Assembly (NCBI GenBank): GCA_022457155.1
Contig: JAJGOT010000572.1
Coordinates: 55,001 to 119,000 of the forward strand
DNA length: 64,000 nucleotides
Source of the DNA: Cladopsammia gracilis
Taxonomy: Eukaryota; Cnidaria; Anthozoa; Scleractinia; Dendrophylliidae
Direction: 5' to 3'
Part shown: one piece after another, positions 53,909 through 64,000 of the stretch
How the letters are laid out: each line of letters opens with the position of its first letter
Numbering within the stretch: the first letter of the stretch is position 1
Position numbers and translations under genes: made by a program
The notes under the pieces: model-generated
Databases searched by the model: none
Seen by the model: only the letters and a program-made list of their open reading frames with translations
What the model was told of the DNA's origin: nothing

Positions 53909-56900
53909 TAATTGTTCAGTCGATTTTTGAGAACATTTCTATTGTAGTTACAATCGACAAAAAGCACCTAAACCATGTTGCAGATAGGATAACATAAAAC
54001 CAAGTTAAAAAAATATCATGTAATCTTTCAATTTGTCGAAAAGTCATTGTTTAGGAAACTTTTGTTTTGCTAGTTTTCGCGGTGTAATTTTAGTCCTCTT
54101 TTCCTTGAACTTTAAAAAAAGGTTGTGTCTTAAGAAACTGTGGAGCTGCGTCGGTGGGGAGCGACATTTTGTAAGGATACATTTTTGGGTATTTTCTTAT
54201 ATTCGCTTGATTCGCTTTTCGCTTAAACTTTTATTCATTTTATTTACTCTTTGAACGACTGTATTTGCTTCAGCTTTCGCACCGATATTTAGCCATATTT
54301 ACCCAAACATATATAGACCGTTTTGACAAAATAAAAGGTTGTAGGGTATTCATTCTCGATCAATGTGAGGTGAAAGGTAAAAGGACCGCCACTGCAAAAA
54401 CCAGATTACAATTCGCAATCAATTTCGGAAAGAACAAGATACTGAATTAACGGCCGCCCCTTTTACTATCACCTTCGCATTTCATAATTATCCGCTATTT
54501 AATCATATTCATAATTTTGCTTATTAGTCGCTTAAAGTAGCTAGACGTTTTCCATGTGTAGAAACAGACAAGAGAAATAACATTATCAATCACAGTCTTA
54601 ATTAAGGCAATCGTCCTTTGGACGAGTAGAGGATTTCGTTGATGCGATCTTTGTTCCAACTGGGTCATCATCTAAAATACATATAAACATAAACAAACAG
54701 CCTAAATTGACTTTTGTGGCCTTAATATTGATTGTTTCTCTTTTCGGTTTTCTACGCTTGCAATTTTAAGGTTATATAGTTATGGTACTGGAATAGTTAC
54801 ATATATATCACGAAGTAGCTCTTCGCTGGAACAAGGATTCCGTATTGAAAAATAAGTGGCAAATTGTTTGTACGAAATTCAGGTTCCCTACGTAACGCGT
54901 AGGTGTGCAAACATGTGAATCGAGAAAAAAAGCCACCAAAGGAACAAATAGCAGAACAAAACCTTCGATGAGAATCCTTGTACCGACGTTTTCTTGTTTT
55001 CAATATTATTAAAGAGACTCAGTGTGTTAGCATGAAGTATATACCCATAACACTTAGCTCAGAGAATTTAACGGGAGGGTTTCACGGCTCGGCGCATGTG
55101 CAAGCTATGACGTAATCCATTTAATTTCATTGTTTTGTCCAATCGGAAGCGAGTGGATAACTCTGGCGGGAAATTTGCCCGTGAAAATGTCGCGGTCAGT
55201 CAGCTGATTGAATGGATGATTTAAAATACACATACCCATATGCGCCATAAAAGCCACCTGAGCGTAGAATAAATCCTTCGGGTCAAAGGTTTTATTCAGT
55301 GCAGACTTTGTCGGTGTAATCCGTTAAAATTTTCTGTCATCGGCCTTGATGCGCTATAAATGGTACGCGTTTTCCTTTTAAACATAAGCTAGTAGAGTTT
55401 TGAATAAAATTTTTCAAAAGCAGATTGTGTTGCCTATCCTTATGTGTTTGTTCATAGGTTGAAAAGCGATTTTCTGTACACAAAACAATACTTACATTTT
55501 ATTGTTCTATCTTCACTCGCGTCGCCTTATGCAAATACGTTTGTGTATTTTTTGCAATTTTGATTTTCAAATCAGTTTCTCGGGCAATTTTTGATACGGA
55601 AATTAGTCATACTAGTTATTCTAGACCCAGAAAAAAATTGGGTTTTTTAACTATTGTACGTTCTAAATGTACTGTGCAGACGGTCGCGTAATTCTGTTTT
55701 TGAGAATTGCTAAAATTGAAAAATAACCCGGTCGTCAATCTTAATTCTTGTGCTTCCGACCTTTCACCTCAGTTAAGCTTATAATCGGCTTTCTGTGCAC
55801 AGAGCTACGCTGTTAGGCTCAGCCTATCTATCTATCTATCTATATTATATTGTATTGTTATGTAGCTGGAGTTTCGTTGAACCTGACGCGCGCTTTGATT
55901 GGTTGGTTTATGGTCACGTGGTATAGGCTAAATTCAAATGTAGCCCGCGCTGCAATATCCCGGGGTGAAAAAAAAGAGAAACAAATTATTGCAATTCAGG
56001 AGCGTTTTCCAGGGCAAATGAGCCAAGTTGTTGAAGAAAAACGTTTTTAATTTAGATTTGTACGTTTGCAGTGCGCATTCATTCGAAAAACCTTTGGCGT
56101 GTTTTTCACTTAAATGACTGGTCTCTCGGGAACGAGTTAGTTATGTTTTCCCTCGAATATCGATCGGCTCCGGAAAAGAAAAGTAATTGTTTCCCTCCGG
56201 ACCCGTCATTAAGGTGGCCCGCGGCTGTTTAATGGCGCGGAGGCTCCCTTTCATAAATCGAATTTTCGGCATGTAAGCGTTAACCGATTTTTGCAAGTTT
56301 TGGTAGGGCGATAAAGGAGTCTTCAAATTGTAAAGGACTTTAAATTTTAGTACATATAAGATAAGCGATTAAAAGTTACAAGCGTTTTTAGAAAACCCCG
56401 TTTTTTAAGAAAACGCGAATATTTTCATAACACGAAGACAGATTTTTTTCTAATTAAGCTCAATAAGTTCCAAGACTTCAAGCTTTACTGTGAGCAATTT
56501 TCCACAAAATCGGCTGGACAGAAATTACTGCACAGTCGAATACTGAATTTAAGCTTCCAAAAGTTATGCTTGCGTATTTGCCTCAGCTGTTGCAAGAACG
56601 CTAAAATAAGGCTACAATCGCACCCTATTACTTGAAAGCTTGATGCAACCAAAAACTTTGCTGAATAACCGGAAAAGATCGGAAGCTCCCAGCAAAAACT
56701 ATAAGCAAAGAAAGAACAAGATGTTTATAGTGCGTAATTTATGAATTTCAAGAATTTCAGGTTTGTTCGACTCGTGAAAAAACTACCGATTTGTTTTCTG
56801 GTAGTTTTAAGTATGATAACATTCAATATACCTACAAACGGCCTTACCTAGTTTCATATGTATAGTCGCGACGAAACTCGGCGAATTGGCCTCATTTCTG

Positions 56901-57680
56901 ACTGCAATCGTGCAAATGGCCTATTGTTTTAACGATGATCGGTGATTCCCAAGTGGCAAATAATCCCAGAATGCGGCAACTTTGAATAATTTACGGAACA
57001 GGAGGGGTTTTCAAAGCATTTAGAAAATGGAAGACGTGAAGTAAGCAAACTTGACGACCAAAATTCGTCTAAGTTTCAAGCGGAACTATATGCGTTTTCA
57101 AAGGCGGATCCAGACTACATCGAAGTGGGGGAGTGGGGTAGGGTGGGGGCAGAGTGAATCGGGGAGAAGACAGGCGGAGTGAAATTGTAAGCGACTGAAA
57201 CCAATTTGAAGCCGTTTAGGCAAAGGTTGGGGAGGGGGAGGCACCCTACCGGTTCCCCCTAGATCCGCCACTGGTTTTGTTACTCAATATTATTATATAC
57301 CATGCATTATTCACCATAAACGCTGATAGTTTTGCCAAAATCAATTAAAGTGCTTTCGTTATTTTCACAACACGGCCAACAAACATTCATTTGTAGTTAA
57401 CACTGGTGTTTATATCAAATTCTATTAGGTGTCCATAATAGGTCATAATAGAGGTAATCCAAAATAGCAAGGGTTCTTTTCGTGAAATCTTATTCGTCGG
57501 GACTGGATATAAATAACGGTGTCATAGCGCATTTTGACGCAGAAGACTAGTCTTATTGTTATCCACACAATCGGCTAGGTGCCTAAATAACAAACTAAAA
57601 CCTTATTGTCCCTTACATATGCACTGAAATGATTTCAAAACTAACCTGTCATAATCTCTTGTGAACTCGAGGAGAACGAA
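53909..57680. other. 3' UTR of host gene 1 and intergenic DNA
   Basis: AATAAA at about 54329 is the nearest strong poly(A) signal. An inverted R1 copy lies at 55420-55845. TTAAGGTGGCCCGCGG near 56210 resembles a TTAA-MITE end, without a visible partner. 57102-57275 has inverted ends GGCGGATCCAG / CTAGATCCGCC. No gene seen. Confidence 0.45.
55420..55845. mobile_element. Interspersed repeat R1, copy 3, inverted and partial
   Basis: Inverse of about 8000-8350, ending in GGCTCAGCCTATCTATCTAT. The microsatellite tip length differs between copies. Confidence 0.6.
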
Positions 57681-57719
57681 ATGCGACTAAGATCATGGTG
57701 GCTCGTCCTTATATTCCTG
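57681..57719 (+). CDS. Possible signal-peptide exon of a second gene
   Basis: ATG begins MRLRSWWLVLIFL, a charged start plus hydrophobic core, and runs directly into the donor GTAAGT. This is how the first coding exon of a secreted or membrane protein often looks. No partner exon can be assigned with confidence; the LINE lies just downstream. It could be chance. Confidence 0.3.
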
Positions 57720-58028
57720 GTAAGTAAATAGTTTGGGAGCAGATTCACTGATTTTTAACTTGCTGCCTATGTGTAAAGGCTCGTTTACACATACGAATTT
57801 TGATGCGATTTTTGTCGCGCTCTCAAATGGAACTTCAGTCGCATTTGATAGATAGGGACTGGGGCTGACCGTCATGACGGTTGGTTATCGCTTGTGATCG
57901 CTCTTTAAATTACGGCGAACTAATGGCGAGTTAATAATGTACTGTGTATCTTTTCTGGCAAAACCGTCAATATTTGATCTCTAGAAACGGAGCAACGTCC
58001 AATAGACGCCTTTTTTGGGTTGAAAAGC

Positions 58029-58916
58029 ATGTCTAACAGTCAAGACAAGAAACGGGCACGAGGATCCAGCTCAACCGCTGAAGACGAAGACTCGAAGATT
58101 CTTGAGAGTTTGAGCAGCATACAGAACAAAATCGAAAATGGCTTTACCAAAGTTGATGGTGAAATCAGTACGCTGAAGATTGAGCTTAAAGGTGATATAA
58201 AGACTATCAGAAACGAATTACGCGATGCAATAAAATCACTAAATTCTGCGTGGGTAGAAATTAGTGCGATCAAGGAGAAGAACAAATACCTCCAGGAGTG
58301 TTTGGACAGTACTATGGAGGAAAACGACAAATTAAAGGAAGAAGTTGGAGCTCTTAAAGTCAGGCTGGTAAAACAAGAAGATTATTCAAGACGAGAAAAT
58401 TTACGATTTTACAACATTCCTGAAAACCCCGATGAAGATAACGAAGAGTGCATTCAAAAGGTGCAAGATGTCCTGTCCGAACTCGGCACTCCCGCTGATG
58501 TAAAATTCCACGCAATACACCGCACAGGTAAACGAAATACTCAGCGTTTAGTAAATGGAGCAAACAGCACTGGGAGCCAAACAGAAGAGGAGCAACCTTG
58601 TCGTCCAAGGCCAGTGCTGGTGCGTTTTGTATCACGTATGGACTGCGATTATGTCTGGACGAAAAAGAAAGAACTTTTGAATAGTCCTCGCTTCTCCTCC
58701 GTTTATATTGATAAGGATCTATCTGCTGAATCGGCGAGGAAGCGCAGTAAGCTTCGGGCCGCATACAAAAAAGCAAAGGAACTAAAAATTGAAAGGGTTT
58801 TCATCAAAGGTAACAAATTAATTGTCAATAGTAGTAGCTATGCAGTGAATACTATACCCGATTATTTGTTACCAAACTGGAAAGAAAGAAATGATCAGGG
58901 AACCAATCCCTCTTAA
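58029..58916 (+). CDS. L1/Tx1-like LINE ORF1 protein
   Basis: 295 residues. A coiled coil (about residues 25-120; SIQNKIENGFTKVDGEI, EENDKLKEEVGALKVRL) leads into EDYSRRENLRFYNIPENPDE, the start of the RRM-like domain of L1-type ORF1p (transposase_22 family), then PVLVRFVSRMDCDYVWTKK and a C-terminal domain with SAESARKRSKLRAAYKKAKE. Such proteins form trimers, bind the LINE RNA and act as chaperones. The frame is intact. ORF2 starts 663 bp downstream on the same strand. Confidence 0.85.
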   Translation: MSNSQDKKRARGSSSTAEDEDSKILESLSSIQNKIENGFTKVDGEISTLKIELKGDIKTIRNELRDAIKSLNSAWVEISAIKEKNKYLQECLDSTMEENDKLKEEVGALKVRLVKQEDYSRRENLRFYNIPENPDEDNEECIQKVQDVLSELGTPADVKFHAIHRTGKRNTQRLVNGANSTGSQTEEEQPCRPRPVLVRFVSRMDCDYVWTKKKELLNSPRFSSVYIDKDLSAESARKRSKLRAAYKKAKELKIERVFIKGNKLIVNSSSYAVNTIPDYLLPNWKERNDQGTNPS

Positions 58917-59579
58917 TGACATTTATTTGATCCGATAGATTAATACTCAATTTCCTTACTTATTTTTCTTTTCGACAAATAAGAAGTCATTATAAATAGG
59001 CTACAAAATGTAACTCAGCTCTCCGTTGTGATTGTTGTTTTGTTTTTCTTTTTTTTTTTTGTTATGTTTCTTACGTGCACCGGCGGTTTTTCTAAAATTA
59101 GCATGCCAGAAATAATAGCTAATGAAACTACTAAATGCCGTGAATTCGCCTTCATTTTTCTTCACAAGTTTTTTCTTAGTCCTAAGTCCCATAGGTCACC
59201 AATTAGGTTCATATCCTAAGACCCTTTTAAGATCGAATTAGGTGTTATTGTATATACGTGTCAAAACAGTTTTTTTTTCCTCCTGCATGTATAACTATTT
59301 TCTTTGTTGGTTAACCTTTTTGCTTGGTTTTGTTTTGTTGCTTGTTTCAGTTTCAATAGTGTGTGATGGTATGTTTACCTTTAATTTTAATATGCTTGCT
59401 CATTTTAGCTTTGATATCTATTGTAATTTATTTCATCGTGGTTCGCTTAAATTTTTCTCATATTTTTCAACGTTTCAATACATATTTGATTACACGGTTT
59501 TTTCTTTTAACCTACAGTTCATTGGCACCTTTGAAATCCAATTTTTCCCATTGCTTTCTATTCCCTTTTCTCTCGCGGT
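58917..59579. other. LINE region between ORF1 and ORF2
   Basis: Very T-rich on the + strand, with frames of low-complexity Phe/Leu type only. It is long for an inter-ORF spacer, and I see no gene. Confidence 0.5.
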
Positions 59580-60644
59580 ATGGTGCAAAACAATATCAAC
59601 TTTAAACTCTTATCTTTAAATGCTCGAGGGATTCGTTCTTTTGAGAAACGGAAAGCCGTATTTAATTGGCTTTATAAATCTCGGGCGGATATATGTTTTT
59701 TACAAGAGACCTACTGTACTCCAGAAGTAGTTAACATTTGGAAAAAACAATGGAAGGGTGACATATTTTTCTCACATGGAAGCTGCCATAGTAGAGGTAC
59801 GATGATTCTTATTAATGAACAACTAGATTTTAAATTAATTTCTTCGAAGATAGACCCATTAGGCCGTTACATTTTTTTAGAAGCTGAAATCCAAGATTCG
59901 CCATTCCTTCTTCTCAACATCTATGCTCCCAACAAATGCGCAGAACAGTGTGATTTTTTTAGCAAATTATCAGATGAGCTTAAGGATTTTAACACAGAAG
60001 CGACTACCTCTCTCATTATTGGAGGTGATTTCAACGTCATTCTTGATGTAGACTTAGATGGGCGAGGTGGTAATAATAATAAAAGAAAGGATTCCGTGAA
60101 ATATGTGGAAGATATAATAATTGAAAACGATCTTGTAGACATCTGGCGTATTCGCAATCCGACTGATATGCGATTCACTTGGCGTCAAAAATCGCCGCTT
60201 ATCCAGAGACGCCTAGATTATTGGCTTATCAGTAACGATTTGCAAGAAGATGTTGAATCGGTAGAAATATTAACGGCAATTAGATCTGATCACTCCGCAA
60301 TAACATTAGCAGTTAATGGCCTTGATGAGAATGTTCGTGGGCCAAGTTTTTGGAAATTTAATTCAACTTTAGTTAATGACCAAGAATATTGTGACCTTCT
60401 TCGGTCGGAATATAAAATTTGGTTAGAAGAATTTAAGGAAGTAAACGACAAACGTGTCTTATGGGATCTCATTAAATATAAAATAAGACAGCGAACAATC
60501 GCCTATAGTAAGGTCAAAGCCCGGGAAAAGAGAGAAAAAATGAACAATTTGGAAGAATTCAGGTATGCCCTGTGTGTTCAAATGACAAAATTTATGATCG
60601 GAAATCCAATTGATAAGTCAAAATCTATCGATAAAATTAGTTAA
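59580..60644 (+). CDS. LINE ORF2, endonuclease part only
   Basis: 354 codons open. LLSLNARGIRSFEKRKAVFN, CFLQETYC, LLLNIYAPN, LIIGGDFNVILDVDLDGRGG, TWRQKSPLIQRRLDYWLIS and IRSDHSAI are the motifs of an APE-type endonuclease, ending in the catalytic SDH. The region that links to the reverse transcriptase follows (to about residue 325), then unrelated AT-rich sequence closes the frame. There is no reverse transcriptase. Loss of the 3' side is the opposite of the usual LINE 5' truncation, so a later deletion or insertion removed it. Confidence 0.85.
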   Translation: MVQNNINFKLLSLNARGIRSFEKRKAVFNWLYKSRADICFLQETYCTPEVVNIWKKQWKGDIFFSHGSCHSRGTMILINEQLDFKLISSKIDPLGRYIFLEAEIQDSPFLLLNIYAPNKCAEQCDFFSKLSDELKDFNTEATTSLIIGGDFNVILDVDLDGRGGNNNKRKDSVKYVEDIIIENDLVDIWRIRNPTDMRFTWRQKSPLIQRRLDYWLISNDLQEDVESVEILTAIRSDHSAITLAVNGLDENVRGPSFWKFNSTLVNDQEYCDLLRSEYKIWLEEFKEVNDKRVLWDLIKYKIRQRTIAYSKVKAREKREKMNNLEEFRYALCVQMTKFMIGNPIDKSKSIDKIS

Positions 60645-62130
60645 TTGATACCGATTGATAATGGTCAATAGATGATCAAACGATAATTACAAAAATTGTC
60701 CCAAAAATTATCAATTTTCATAAATTGTTTTATCGAATGTACATGTGTAACAAAATGTCTGATCAATACATGTAGCATCGTGAATGCAAAGTTACCCTTA
60801 AAGGGAACGACAAAAGAGTTACTACTTCATTACCCTGCTGCACCTTTTGTTTAAATCTTGTCTCATTTCTGAATGATGGTGATCAGCACATTGTCCCTGT
60901 TGCATACAGCCAGTCAACATTCCATTTTACACTGTGATATTTACAACTGTTCTGTTATCAAAATAAGATCATTTCATTGCTGACTTGAGCATCATATTTT
61001 TTATGGCATTAAACACATCTTCCACATGAATAGAATGCAATACAGATGACACTCATTGCAAATATTGATGTCAATTAATATTGAAAATCGATGGTTGATC
61101 GAATTATCGCAAAAACATGTCATAGATAATTTTCCAATATCAATCGATTAATCAATAATATATATTATAGTGGACAGTGGCGTGGGTTACAAAAGTGGTA
61201 AAAATGCTTTTAAACTGGTCAGGACACACCAAAGCACAATGAAGTAAAGGAAAGAAGCCTTTATTGTGTAATATTTTCGAACTTTCTATGCTTCTCTGAA
61301 GTAAAGGAAAGAAGCCTTTATTGTGTAATATTTTCGAATTTTCTATTGCTTCTTGATCTGTTTCAAATTGTATTATATTGTTACCTATCTGTAATTTGAT
61401 GTGGCTCACACACTATGCTTGGGCTGCCTGTGTTGACATCAATTGATATCGAGTAATATAAATTGATATCAATTGTCAACGATCATTGATTTTACTGATT
61501 GAACATGCTGGGAAGTCAGTAATTTTCAACAAACACAGACTGCTGGCCGTATTTTTTTCCCTGAGCTATTAAAACAGTTCCCAGATGGGTCTTTCAACTA
61601 TTTACACACTGTATAATGAATTATTTTGTGCAGTACTGTCATTTTAAAAACATGTTCAAAAGGTGCCTGCTTTAATACACATGCATGGATGCTTCTTGTA
61701 AAATTATGTTAAGCTTTATAAAGCTATTAAATAAAAGGCTAAGATTGAGCGTATAACTTGTAGTCTTCGCAGAAAAATTGGGAAAATATAATCTTGAACT
61801 CAAGCGTTCAAGCAGGAGGTGCCTACTGTTTATGCCTCGTTCTTTAAAGAGTCCAAGCAGTCTGGTGTTGCGGGGCTAATGTACTGTGTTTAACACACTA
61901 ACAAACACAAACATGTAAAAATTTAAAAGCTTACTCGCACTGAAACCTTCGTTTCACTTGTTCAACTCATGAGTATTCATAACTTTATCAATGCTTCAAT
62001 AATTTAAAAAATTACATAACACAATGTTAGACTTGCAAATAAATCAATTCATTTCTTTAGTTTAGAATAAAGGGCTTTGATACATGCTTCAATTTAAAAC
62101 GATAGAGTAATACGATAAAAATTGACGTAC
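60645..62130. other. AT-rich stretch with GATATCAATTGATATC-type repeats
   Basis: Many short ATCGATTAATC / TTGATATCAATTG variants between 60640-60730, 61070-61150 and 61440-61500. A 62-bp unit, GAAGTAAAGGAAAGAAGCCT and following, is duplicated in tandem at 61239-61300 and 61301-61362. No gene. Confidence 0.5.
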
Positions 62131-62131
62131 A

Positions 62132-62199
62132 CCTCGTTCCCAGGGTCTCTCATCTTCCCGCCCCCTGGAGCGAGAGAAGAGAGACCCTGGGAACGAGGT
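62132..62199. repeat. Perfect hairpin MITE
   Basis: CCTCGTTCCCAGGGTCTCTC and its exact inverse, with a short GC-rich loop. Confidence 0.85.
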
Positions 62200-62491
62200 T
62201 GCCTGATTACCACGTTGATCCGCCATTTTGTTTCAGTCGTATGCTTGGCCTTATGCTTGGCATCCACGCCTCGTAAGCATTGCCCCTTGTTTTACTGATT
62301 ATTGGTAATTTAAGCTTGAGAGCCACTTACTGATTATTGGTAATTCTAGAGGGAGGACTTGTTGCGTGAACGTTCGGTCTCCGCTGACCTGAAACGTGCG
62401 GGCTCTGGGGACGAGATTGTTTTTAATTAGGAATAACATCTGCTTTGAGCATGCGTAATATGATTCCAGAACCGACCAATCCTTTGCTCAG

Positions 62492-62547
62492 TGTGTTGAG
62501 GTGGTGCACAAAACAGAAGCTGAATTTCCGCCTGGAATATCTGAGAG
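62492..62547 (+). CDS. DMAP1-binding-domain gene (DIP2-like), first visible exon
   Basis: After TTTGCTCAG, 56 nt encode CVEVVHKTEAEFPPGISE and end in AG before GTAAGA (phase 2). The PPGISES-LLELEEEY continuation in the next exon reproduces the start of the DMAP1-binding domain found at the N-terminus of DIP2 proteins. No ATG lies in this frame upstream before a stop, so the start codon is in an earlier exon. Confidence 0.55.
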
Positions 62548-62658
62548 GTAAGATTTTACGGTTTTATTGAAATCAGCCGTATAATCAATGAATTTGTGCT
62601 CATTGTTTACTACTCGCCTCGCAACTGCCCGAACACTGAAACTGAATAGGCATAAGTT

Positions 62659-62993
62659 TAACTACAGAATACAGGGCCAATTTCCTAGGTATATTTGTTT
62701 ATAGTGGCTCGGCGGTACCACGGCTCGGCAGTCAAGTCCACTGCCGAGCCGTCGAGTGGCCGAGCCACTCAGTAATATACCTTACTCGTTCTTTAAACAC
62801 TCAAGCCGACTAGCGAGCCGCCGAGCCGCCGAGCCACTCTGTAATATACCTTACTCGTTCTTTAAACACTCAAGTCTTAAGACTTGCGTTTCGCTTATGA
62901 GACTTCCACTCTTACGTTTACTGTTTCATTGTCGAGCCGCCGAGCCACTTCAGTGATAGTCCTAGAAAATTGGCCCTGCATTCTGTAGTTGCA
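62659..62993. mobile_element. TIR element with tandem units
   Basis: ACTACAGAATACAGGGCCAA at the left is mirrored by TTGGCCCTGCATTCTGTAGT at the right. Inside, a roughly 72-bp unit with GAGCCACTCTGTAATATACC and TTACTCGTTCTTTAAACACT is repeated, and CCGAGCCG units abound. Confidence 0.7.
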
Positions 62994-63096
62994 AATACTA
63001 AATATTAGTGTAGTTTTCAAAATTATTTTTATTCAAGGTAAAAAGATCAAGTTCAATATTTATCGATTAAGATAGCTTTGCTTTTTCTTCCTCCAG

Positions 63097-63145
63097 TTTA
63101 TTAGAGCTCGAGGAAGAATACAAAGACGGCGATATCACAGAGAAG
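63097..63145 (+). CDS. DMAP1-binding-domain gene, second visible exon
   Basis: 49 nt after TTCCTCCAG, phase 2 in and phase 0 out at GTAAGT. It encodes LLELEEEYKDGDITEK. DIP2 proteins have the same phrase (an ELE-EL-EGDIT-KGYEKKR pattern), so this is most likely a DIP2 homologue. The gene continues past the window. Confidence 0.65.
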
Positions 63146-64000
63146 GTAAGTCGTTTATTGTCGTCAACTGTAGTCCTTGGAAAGCATGATTTTATCCACA
63201 ATCTCTGTAGTTTCGTACAGAAGCTTATCACGTAGAAGCTTCCCCCTATATGTTCAGAACTATACAAAACTGAATGCAAGCCCTGGCCTTGAGGAAGACT
63301 AATACTATTAGTCGAAATATTGGCCATTAATAAATCTGCCTTTTGCCGTAGTGCCAGCCTTGCATTCAGTTTTGTATTTTCACATTCAAGTGACGCCTGG
63401 CACGAGATCTTTCACAAGGAAGATCCGGCAACTATACCAGCAAGTTTAATTTCTGCGTTCTGGGGATTATTAGAAGTCCCAAGCGACCAATCAGAATTGC
63501 AGATTGATTTTTTGCCCTTATATGGAAGGAGGTTTTCAGCTCCACGCGCATACGCGTGGCCGCTCAAATCGGCAAGAAAACTTCAAGGAAACTACAAGCG
63601 TTTCACGAAATATGGACAGCTTACTTTCACGGCTATTTTCGTCGCTACCAAATCACATTTTGAAGTCCAAAACTGAAGAGGAAAAAGTATTGAATGTTCT
63701 AGTAGTTCTTAGAAGATGGTGACGGAGTAAGGAATGACGAAAAGCTCAACACCGCAAAATATGGACAACTAAGGTTTTTTCAAGCCTTGTTTCATCTCTA
63801 CCAAATCACCACTAAAATGGTTCTTTAAAGAATTTCATGTGCAATATGGTAATGTATTTTACTTATTCAAATGTAGTTTCAAATTAGAAAGTTTGTTTAA
63901 GTCAGGTTTTTATGGTAGTAGCGAAATATGGATTGTTTTTAACTTCACAAAGTGATTGAAGCGTACGGAAGGAGCGAAGCAAATTCTCATGATTCAGTAC
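63146..64000. other. Intron at right edge
   Basis: It holds an inverted pair, ATACAAAACTGAATGCAAG / CTTGCATTCAGTTTTGTAT (63265-63377), around GACTAATACTATTAGTCGAAA, which resembles a Penelope-type terminal region. No further exon seen. Confidence 0.4.

Noticed and set aside
1..64000. CRISPR array, bacterial operon or riboswitch
   Set aside because: No regular spaced repeats, Shine-Dalgarno-led gene chains or bacterial genes; introns, poly(A) signals and Pol III signals show a eukaryotic nuclear genome.

Overview
The window looks like nuclear DNA of an invertebrate animal, most likely a cnidarian such as a coral or anemone. It has GT-AG introns, an Ig/cadherin-type membrane receptor gene, and dense layers of hairpin MITEs, Penelope-like, non-LTR, Tc1/mariner, hAT and Polinton elements. 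The organism call is inference from content; no species marker was seen.

Host gene 1 runs on the + strand from before base 367 to a stop at 53908. I see two exons of an Ig domain, two exons of one cadherin repeat, five near-identical 303-nt exons that each encode one cadherin repeat (4594, 11444, 14392, 16778, 43834), a longer exon that starts with a sixth copy and carries the membrane-proximal repeats (46733-47634), a transmembrane exon (52361-52460) and two short cytoplasmic exons. The five 303-nt exons are phase 2/2, so they can be skipped or repeated without breaking the frame. Their flanking introns are also duplicated. These paralogous introns give a natural empty site for many later insertions.

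The 27-kb intron between cadherin copies 4 and 5 is a stack of nested elements. A Penelope-like element (20101 to about 42650, minus strand) is split by a large inverted-repeat element (about 21046-42084). That element holds smaller foldback elements and, in its right arm, a complete 14,754-bp Polinton/Maverick (27281-42034) with terminal inverted repeats and a perfect 6-bp target duplication, CATTTC. Five Polinton genes lie on the + strand: a spliced protein-primed DNA polymerase with N-terminal zinc fingers, a small zinc-finger protein, the packaging ATPase and two conserved small proteins. On the minus strand, converging, lie an adenain-like protease, the major capsid protein, a basic pVI/pX-like protein, a penton-like minor capsid protein, an integrase with chromodomain, a short protein with a Bcl-2 BH1 signature and a Cys/His-rich protein. 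The capsid, replication and integration genes carry no visible lesion.

The intron before the transmembrane exon holds a hAT remnant and a 3.4-kb TIR-bounded element with a decayed Cys-rich gene. After host gene 1 come about 3.7 kb of 3' UTR and intergenic DNA, a possible signal-peptide exon (57681), an L1/Tx1-like LINE with ORF1 and only the endonuclease part of ORF2 (58029-60644), and, at the right edge, two exons of a DMAP1-binding-domain gene (DIP2-like) that continues beyond the window.
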